Part shown: positions 1 to 4,920 of the stretch, piece after piece
How positions within the stretch are numbered: position 1 is the stretch's first letter
How the letters are laid out: each line of letters opens with the position of its first letter
From: UBA12465 sp964408785
GTDB lineage: Bacteria; Patescibacteriota; Patescibacteriia; Patescibacteriales; UBA12465
Assembly (NCBI GenBank): GCA_964408785.1
Contig: CAYPAS010000043.1
Location: 1 to 7,514 of the forward strand
Direction: 5' to 3'
DNA: 7,514 nt
The notes under the pieces: model-generated
What the model was told of the DNA's origin: nothing
The model's input: the letters and a program-made list of their open reading frames with translations, nothing else
Database searches by the model: none
Made by a program: the position numbers and the translations under genes

Positions 1-1581
1 ACCAAGGGGAATTTCGACGTTAACATTCTTTAAATTGTTAGCGCGCGCGCCGATAATCTTCAGAGCGCCATGATTCTGTTCCCGTCTTTTTTCCGGCAAA
101 CCGATTTTTTTCTCGCCGCTTAAATATTGCAAAGTTAAAGATTTCTGTTTCAAAACCTTGTTCTTTTTTTCGTTTAGCAAATCTTTAGTTTCTCCGGCCG
201 CCATTACTTCGCCGCCGTGGACGCCGGCAAGCGGACCTAAGTCAACTAGATAATCCGATTCTAGTATCGTTCTTTCGTCGTGTTCAACAATGATTACGGT
301 ATTATTCTTGTCACGCAGTTTCTTTAAAGTCTCAACTAGGCGTTCTGTATCACGCTCGTGCAGGCCGATGGTCGGCTCATCTAAAACATACATGGTCCGT
401 GATAAATGCGAACCGATTTGTGAAGACAAACGGATGCGCTGAGCTTCGCCACCGGATAAAGTATGGGCTTCCCTTTCCAAAGAAATATAATTCAAGCCGA
501 CTTTCAATAAGAATTCCAAACGGCTGATAATCTGCACGACGACATTTTCAGCGATAGTCCGTTCACGCTTGGTCATTTTTTCGTAATAAGCGTTTAAAAA
601 ATCCAAAGCGCGATTAATAGGTAATTTTGTCAGATCGGCGATATTCTTATTCTTGATTTTAACAGCCAAGGCCTCGGGACGAAGGCGCTGGCCGGCACAA
701 GCCGGGCACTTTTCATCATTAAAAAAATTGGTCTTGCCTAAACCAGAGCAATCCGGACAAGCGCCATGAGGCGAATTAAAAGAAAATAAACGCGGCTCGA
801 CTTCGGGAAAAGAAAAATTATCGTTCGGACAAGTCCAATTGGCTGATAAAAGGAATTCTTTGTTTTTGTATTTAGCGATAAGCAAGCCCTTGCTGTAATC
901 CAAAGCGTTTTCTACCGCTTCAAACAGGCGGGTTTGGTCATTAAGCATCACCTTATCAATAACGATATCGATATCATGCTTCTGTTTTGGGGCTAATTTT
1001 ATCTGATCGCGTAAAAAATGCGACTTGCCATCTATCCGCGCCTCAGAATAACCCAAAGAAAGATAGTTATATAAAACCTGATAGTATTCCCCTTTACGAT
1101 CACGAACGATTGGCGATAAAATCGTGACATATTCCTCCTTTTCTTCTTCGCCACGATTAATGATAATATCAACCATCTCTTCAATAGATAACTTCTCGAT
1201 CTTGGTACCGCAAAGCGGACAAAAAACTTCGCCGACGCGCGCGTAAAGGACCCGAAGATAATCGTAAATATCGGTTAAGGTCCCGACCGTCGAGCGTGGA
1301 TTGTGAGACAAAGCTTTTTGGTCGATAGAAATCGAGGGCGCTAAGCCGATTATCTCATCAACGTCGGCCGGTTTTTTCTGGCCTAAAAATTGGCGCATAT
1401 ACGGCGACAAAGATTCGACGTATTGCCGCTGGCCTTCCGCAAAAATCGTATCAAAAGCCAGTGACGACTTGCCACTACCAGAAACACCGGTGATTACCGT
1501 CAATTTATTATGTGGTATTTCCAGGTTAATATTTTTCAGATTGTGCATCCGCGCGCCGCGGATGATCAGCTTTTCGGACAT
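1..1581 (-). CDS. uvrA: UvrA, excinuclease ABC subunit A (partial: first 527 residues, 3' end beyond the left edge)
   Basis: UvrA is the damage-sensing ATPase of nucleotide excision repair: a dimer binds distorted DNA and loads UvrB. The reading frame is open from ATG at 1581 to base 1. Visible in order are Walker A GVSGSGKSS (K38), a first zinc-type pair C121/C124, a region matching the UvrB-binding domain (about 125-250), a second zinc module C251-P-N-D254...C275/C278, a third pair C292/C295, the ABC signature LSGGEAQR (375-382), and Walker B with D401/E402. It stops at the start of the second ABC half, just before the expected second Walker A. Full-length UvrA is about 940 residues. Only 13 residues separate C278 from C292, whereas E. 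coli and Geobacillus proteins carry an insertion domain of about 110 residues there. D254 stands where a zinc-binding Cys is usual. The start lies 3 nt after the CYTH stop with no Shine-Dalgarno. Family assignment is secure; the consequences of the shortening are inferred. Confidence 0.97.
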   Translation of the reverse strand, partial: MSEKLIIRGARMHNLKNINLEIPHNKLTVITGVSGSGKSSLAFDTIFAEGQRQYVESLSPYMRQFLGQKKPADVDEIIGLAPSISIDQKALSHNPRSTVGTLTDIYDYLRVLYARVGEVFCPLCGTKIEKLSIEEMVDIIINRGEEEKEEYVTILSPIVRDRKGEYYQVLYNYLSLGYSEARIDGKSHFLRDQIKLAPKQKHDIDIVIDKVMLNDQTRLFEAVENALDYSKGLLIAKYKNKEFLLSANWTCPNDNFSFPEVEPRLFSFNSPHGACPDCSGLGKTNFFNDEKCPACAGQRLRPEALAVKIKNKNIADLTKLPINRALDFLNAYYEKMTKRERTIAENVVVQIISRLEFLLKVGLNYISLEREAHTLSGGEAQRIRLSSQIGSHLSRTMYVLDEPTIGLHERDTERLVETLKKLRDKNNTVIIVEHDERTILESDYLVDLGPLAGVHGGEVMAAGETKDLLNEKKNKVLKQKSLTLQYLSGEKKIGLPEKRREQNHGALKIIGARANNLKNVNVEIPLG

Positions 1582-1584
1582 AGT

Positions 1585-2163
1585 TTATTTCAAAAAAGGA
1601 TTGGGGCCGGCAAAAGTAATCATTGGTGTCTGATTGTTTATGAAATCGCAAGGAATAGAATATTTGCGGGAATAAAGGACATCGACAGCACCAAAAATAG
1701 CTTGCGAATAATCAAAGCCTAATTTATGGCTAACGGCTTTGACTATATCCTCCGTGGCCGCCTCTACTTCTACATAAGGCTCGAGGAATGGCCATTCATC
1801 GATAGTTACCTCCGCGCCATCAAGCAGCCAGAGTTCACGCCTAGTTTCCTGGAAAGCTTTTTCCTGGCAACCCAGGCTTTTAAATAATTCAACGGCTGCC
1901 TGATAATCATCAATCTTCAAACAAATTTCTTTTTGGTTTTCTATCTTATCGCCATCAACCGTTTTCAGGCTCATTGTTATCTTATCCCCCTCATCTCTCA
2001 CTCTTAACCAAGAACCAGGTATTTCATGGCCGCTAGGCAAAGAAAAAACATGGCGCCGCTGAGTAAATTCCGGTTTAAGCAAAGAAGCGCCCGCTTCTTT
2101 TAAAAGACGGCGCATTTCGTTCTTGTCGACATTGCTAAAAGTTGCTTCAAATTCAATAGCCAT
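1585..2163 (-). CDS. CYTH-domain protein (adenylyl cyclase CyaB / thiamine-triphosphatase-like fold)
   Basis: This 192-residue protein belongs to the CYTH (triphosphate tunnel metalloenzyme) superfamily, whose members bind a triphosphate plus divalent metal in a beta-barrel tunnel. They include adenylyl cyclases, thiamine triphosphatases and inorganic triphosphatases. The N-terminal signature usually reads E-x-E-x-K; here it is E4-F-E6-A-T8, so the lysine is replaced by Thr. The other charged tunnel positions look present: R54-x-R56 in LRVRDEG, K67 in SLK, E79, R108/R109 before W112, D122-E123, and E132-x-E134. The C-terminal extension from about 160 is not diagnostic. It sits between uvrB (29 nt upstream) and uvrA (3 nt downstream), so it is probably co-transcribed with repair genes. 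There is no clear Shine-Dalgarno; the leader is AT-only near the ATG. The fold assignment is good. The substrate cannot be deduced, and a DNA-repair link rests only on position. Confidence 0.86.
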   Translation of the reverse strand: MAIEFEATFSNVDKNEMRRLLKEAGASLLKPEFTQRRHVFSLPSGHEIPGSWLRVRDEGDKITMSLKTVDGDKIENQKEICLKIDDYQAAVELFKSLGCQEKAFQETRRELWLLDGAEVTIDEWPFLEPYVEVEAATEDIVKAVSHKLGFDYSQAIFGAVDVLYSRKYSIPCDFINNQTPMITFAGPNPFLK

Positions 2164-2192
2164 ATGTTTAAATTAATTAATATATAAAAATA

Positions 2193-4031
2193 TCAGATTT
2201 CTTCATTAATATCCAGCAGCTCTTCAATCTTCTTTTCTACGTTTTTGGGGGTGATACCGTGTTTTTTGTTGTATTCCAACTGCTTGCGGCGGCGGCGCTC
2301 CGCTTCACTGATTGCTCGTCGCATCGCTAATGTCTTCTTGTCGGCGTATAAGATAATCTTTCCCTTGACGTTGCGAGCGGCGCGACCCATCGTCTGCATT
2401 AGCGAAGTTTCACTGCGCAAGAAACCTTCGCGATCAGCGTCTAAAATCGCCACCAAAGTTACTTCTGGCAAATCCAAACCCTCACGCAAAAGATTGACGC
2501 CGATTAAGGTGTCGAATTTTCCTAAGCGGAAATCTTTTAAGATTTCCGTCCGTTCAAAAGTTTTAACGCCGGAATGTAAATAATTAGCCCGGAAACCCTG
2601 AGCATTTAGATAGGTATTCAAATCTTCCGCCTGCTTTTTTGTTAAAGTATTAATAATCGCCCGCTCACCCAAAGCGGCAATTTTTTTAACCTCTGCCATC
2701 ACGTCGTTTATCTGGCTGTAATTTTCTTTTTTCTGGAAGACTGGCCGGATTTCAATTTCTGGATCAACTAAACCTGTCGGGCGGATTACTTGTTCGGCAA
2801 TCTGCTGGGAATGTTTCAGTTCGAAATCGCCAGGCGTCGCCGTCGTGAATATCATCGGTCCGACACGCTTTTCAAATTCCGCGAATTTCAAAGGACGATT
2901 ATCAAGAGCGGACGGCAAACGCCAGCCATACTGGATCAAAGTCTTTTTACGGGATTGATCGCCATTATACATGCCCCTAATCTGAGGGATAGTAATATGC
3001 GATTCATCGATAACCGTTAAAAAATCCGGCTTGCCATCCTTCCAGGGGAAATAAGCCAACAAAGAATCGGGCGCTTCACCGGCTAATTTGCCAGTTAGGT
3101 GGCGAGAATAATTTTCAATGCCATGGCAATAACCCAGAGACCGCAACATTTCGATATCATAACCGGTTCGCCGTTGTAAACGCTCCGCTTCCAATAATAA
3201 ACCTTCTTTTTTAAAATGAGCTAAACGGTCTTTTAATTCTATTTGGATATTCTTAATAGCGGCCTCGATTTGCGGCTGAGTTGAAACGAAATGTTTCGGC
3301 GGAAAAATTATTATTTCCTCCAAATTTTCTAAAATATTTTTTGTCGTGTTGTCGATAATCGCTAAAGCGCTAATTTTTTGCCCGGATAATTCTAGACGAT
3401 AAATCAAATTTTCTGATTTTGGCCTGATTTCAAAAACATCGCCCCTAACCCGGAATTCACCACGATTTACCTCACCGTTAACCCGCTCAAATTGGATTTT
3501 CACCAACTGCTTAATCAAATCGGCACGCGTTAGCGGCTTGTCTTTTTCTAAAACCAAGCTAGATTCTAAATAAGAAGACGGCACGCCTAAATTGTATATA
3601 CAAGAAACCGAAGCCACGATAATCACGTCACGTCGTGAAACTAAAGCCGAAGTGGCCCCATGGCGCAAACGGTCGATTTCTTGATTAATCATCGCCTCCT
3701 TATCGATATAAGTATCCGTTATCGGCAAGTAAGCTTCTGGTTGATAATAATCATAGTAAGAAACGAAATAGTGGACGGCATTTTCGGGAAAAAAATTTTT
3801 ATATTCCCGATAAAGCTGGGCGGCCAAAGCCTTGTTCGGCGCGATAACCAGAACCGGCTTGTCTTGATTGGCGATAACGTTAGCCACCGTGAAAGTTTTA
3901 CCGCTACCGGTTACGCCAAGAAGGGTCTGGAAGCCGTAATCGGCCGCCAGACCCTTTTCCAGCTTAGTGATTGCTTGCGGCTGATCGCCAGCTGGCTGAT
4001 ATGATGATTTTAACTTGAAAAGCTTAGGCAT
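2193..4031 (-). CDS. uvrB: UvrB, excinuclease ABC subunit B, lacking the C-terminal UVR domain
   Basis: UvrB is the helicase-like central subunit of nucleotide excision repair. It is loaded by UvrA, verifies the lesion by strand separation and recruits UvrC. Visible are the N-terminal YQPAGDQPQAI motif, Walker A GVTGSGKT (K45, the same number as E. coli), the beta-hairpin with tyrosines Y92, Y93, Y95 and Y96 in YYDYYQPEAY, the DESH Walker B motif (D342/E343), and helicase motif VI QTMGRAAR (546-553). The sequence follows the family through RRRKQLEYNKKHGITP and ends at residue 612 with TGA. UvrB is normally about 660-675 residues and ends in a UVR coiled-coil hairpin that contacts UvrC; that domain is absent. 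The 29 nt after the stop hold no frameshifted continuation. The ATG is 5 nt after the SIMPL stop, without a Shine-Dalgarno, so it is probably translated by coupling. Identity is secure; loss of the UVR domain is read directly from the sequence. Confidence 0.98.
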   Translation of the reverse strand: MPKLFKLKSSYQPAGDQPQAITKLEKGLAADYGFQTLLGVTGSGKTFTVANVIANQDKPVLVIAPNKALAAQLYREYKNFFPENAVHYFVSYYDYYQPEAYLPITDTYIDKEAMINQEIDRLRHGATSALVSRRDVIIVASVSCIYNLGVPSSYLESSLVLEKDKPLTRADLIKQLVKIQFERVNGEVNRGEFRVRGDVFEIRPKSENLIYRLELSGQKISALAIIDNTTKNILENLEEIIIFPPKHFVSTQPQIEAAIKNIQIELKDRLAHFKKEGLLLEAERLQRRTGYDIEMLRSLGYCHGIENYSRHLTGKLAGEAPDSLLAYFPWKDGKPDFLTVIDESHITIPQIRGMYNGDQSRKKTLIQYGWRLPSALDNRPLKFAEFEKRVGPMIFTTATPGDFELKHSQQIAEQVIRPTGLVDPEIEIRPVFQKKENYSQINDVMAEVKKIAALGERAIINTLTKKQAEDLNTYLNAQGFRANYLHSGVKTFERTEILKDFRLGKFDTLIGVNLLREGLDLPEVTLVAILDADREGFLRSETSLMQTMGRAARNVKGKIILYADKKTLAMRRAISEAERRRRKQLEYNKKHGITPKNVEKKIEELLDINEEI

Positions 4032-4036
4032 TTAGT

Positions 4037-4768
4037 TTAACGCAGACCGAAGGAAGCTTTAACAGTGATCATGATTTCCTTATCAATACTACCGGTGTCA
4101 TATAGGCCGTAATCAGAAATATCAGTTGAACCGGCTGGCATGACCTGGACGACACCCATCGAAACAGATTTAATACTATCAACCGATTTGCCACTGCTAG
4201 AAGCGATGGCTTCCGCTCTTTTCTTAGCATCCTTTAAAGCTTCCGGTAATAAAGAAATACGGACGTCTGGCAATTGGCTGTAATAATATTCAACCGGATT
4301 AGCCGAGAAAATTATCCCTTTTGCCGCCAGCTCTTCACTATTTTTAGCGAGAACTTTCATTTTCTGGACGTCATCGGATTTTACCTCGATATTTTGGATT
4401 AAATTATATTGAGTCGGAGAATTTTGATCCATCTTATACATCTCATTCATAAAAATCGGTGAAATTTCTACCTTATCAAAACCTTGACGGACAAAAAAAT
4501 CGCGGACTATCTGCTCGTCGGCCTTCATGCCGGCATAACCGTCTTTCAGTTGATCCTTAAAAACAGAGCGGGAAAAATTTCCAGTCCAGCGGGCAGAATC
4601 AGCCGTAACTGCCTGTTTAGCTGAACCAGAAACACTGATAAGGTCTTCCGATTTCTTTATCTCCAGAAAAGTACGAGAAACGATAAAGGCGGAAACGATA
4701 AAACTAGCGCCTAAAATCAAAGCCAGCAACCCAGAAGCGATCACTTTATAAGTCTTTTTTTCTTCCAT
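4037..4768 (-). CDS. SIMPL (DUF541) domain protein with N-terminal membrane anchor
   Basis: This 243-residue protein has a short charged N-terminus (MEEKKTYK), one hydrophobic segment at about residues 9-31, and then an extracytoplasmic domain. The domain opens with LISVSGSAKQAV, typical of the SIMPL/DUF541 family (E. coli YggE-like). Later parts fit the family too: the RISLLPEALKDAKKRAEAIASSSGK helix region (about 170-195) and the closing IMITVKASF strand. Bacterial SIMPL proteins are periplasmic or surface proteins, often linked to envelope or oxidative stress; the molecular role is poorly defined. It is the first gene of the cluster, 5 nt before uvrB, with its own promoter upstream. The start is the first in-frame ATG after the promoter. 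There is no Shine-Dalgarno, and the leader of about 30 nt is almost pure A/T. The family call rests on remembered sequence pattern; the function is unknown. Confidence 0.8.
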   Translation of the reverse strand: MEEKKTYKVIASGLLALILGASFIVSAFIVSRTFLEIKKSEDLISVSGSAKQAVTADSARWTGNFSRSVFKDQLKDGYAGMKADEQIVRDFFVRQGFDKVEISPIFMNEMYKMDQNSPTQYNLIQNIEVKSDDVQKMKVLAKNSEELAAKGIIFSANPVEYYYSQLPDVRISLLPEALKDAKKRAEAIASSSGKSVDSIKSVSMGVVQVMPAGSTDISDYGLYDTGSIDKEIMITVKASFGLR

Positions 4769-4805
4769 AAATTTATAATTAATATTTAATAAATAAGGCT
4801 TTTAT

Positions 4806-4834
4806 ATTATATAACAAGGCAAACAACTTGGAAA
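4806..4834 (-). promoter_or_regulatory. Candidate sigma-70-type promoter for the SIMPL-uvrB-CYTH-uvrA cluster
   Basis: Read on the minus strand, a -35-like TTTCCA (4834-4829; four of six match TTGACA) is followed by a 17-nt spacer and a perfect -10 TATAAT (4811-4806). Transcription would start near 4799, giving a leader of about 30 nt before the SIMPL ATG at 4768. A short inverted repeat, CAAG-N8-CTTG, lies in the spacer but is too weak to call an operator. No recognisable LexA box is present. Confidence 0.55.
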
Positions 4835-4868
4835 GATGCTTATTTGACAAAAAATATCTATAAAAACC

Positions 4869-4897
4869 TTGGTCCTAAAAACATTTCATGCTATAAT
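4869..4897 (+). promoter_or_regulatory. Candidate extended -10 promoter for the secreted beta-helix gene
   Basis: A perfect extended -10 element, TGCTATAAT (4889-4897), lies 17 nt after a weak -35-like TTGGTC (4869-4874). The TG one base before TATAAT can compensate for a poor -35. The predicted start near 4904 leaves only about 17 nt before the ATG at 4921, all A/T-rich (TAAAAATAAATATT) and with no Shine-Dalgarno. The transcript would therefore have a very short leader without an SD. Confidence 0.65.
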
Positions 4898-4920
4898 ATC
4901 ATTAACTAAAAATAAATATT

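Larger units (their letters stand above)
1..4768 (-). other. Probable operon: SIMPL protein - uvrB - CYTH protein - uvrA
   Basis: Four genes run in the same direction with gaps of 5, 29 and 3 nt, and no terminator hairpin lies between them. A single plausible promoter stands ahead of the first gene. The downstream genes lack Shine-Dalgarno sequences, which suits translational coupling. The 29-nt gap between uvrB and the CYTH gene is pure A/T apart from one C near the CYTH start and could conceal a weak internal promoter, but no convincing -35/-10 pair is visible. The operon is inferred from spacing; transcript data would settle it. Confidence 0.75.

Noticed and set aside
41..56. GC-alternating run near the left edge as a possible Z-DNA or regulatory tract
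   Set aside because: It encodes the conserved GARANNLKN segment of UvrA (second ABC half) and is explained by Gly-Ala-Arg codons.
2164..2195. Recoding of TGA (as Gly in some Patescibacteria) that would extend UvrB
   Set aside because: Reading through the TGA gives an A/T-derived hydrophobic stretch and then the CYTH gene in a wrong frame, with no UVR-like sequence. The small membrane gene also ends in TGA at a sensible place. Standard code fits.
2245..2583. A plus-strand open frame of 112 codons opposite uvrB
   Set aside because: It lies wholly antisense to well-conserved uvrB helicase motifs and has no recognisable product or start signal. The same applies to the open frames at 1510-1722, 2790-3020, 3660-4004, 5095-5295 and 6483-6731.
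4815..4830. CAAG-N8-CTTG inverted repeat as a LexA-type operator for the uvr cluster
   Set aside because: Only four matching bases per arm, and it resembles neither CTGT-N8-ACAG nor GAAC-N4-GTTC. A match this short is likely by chance.
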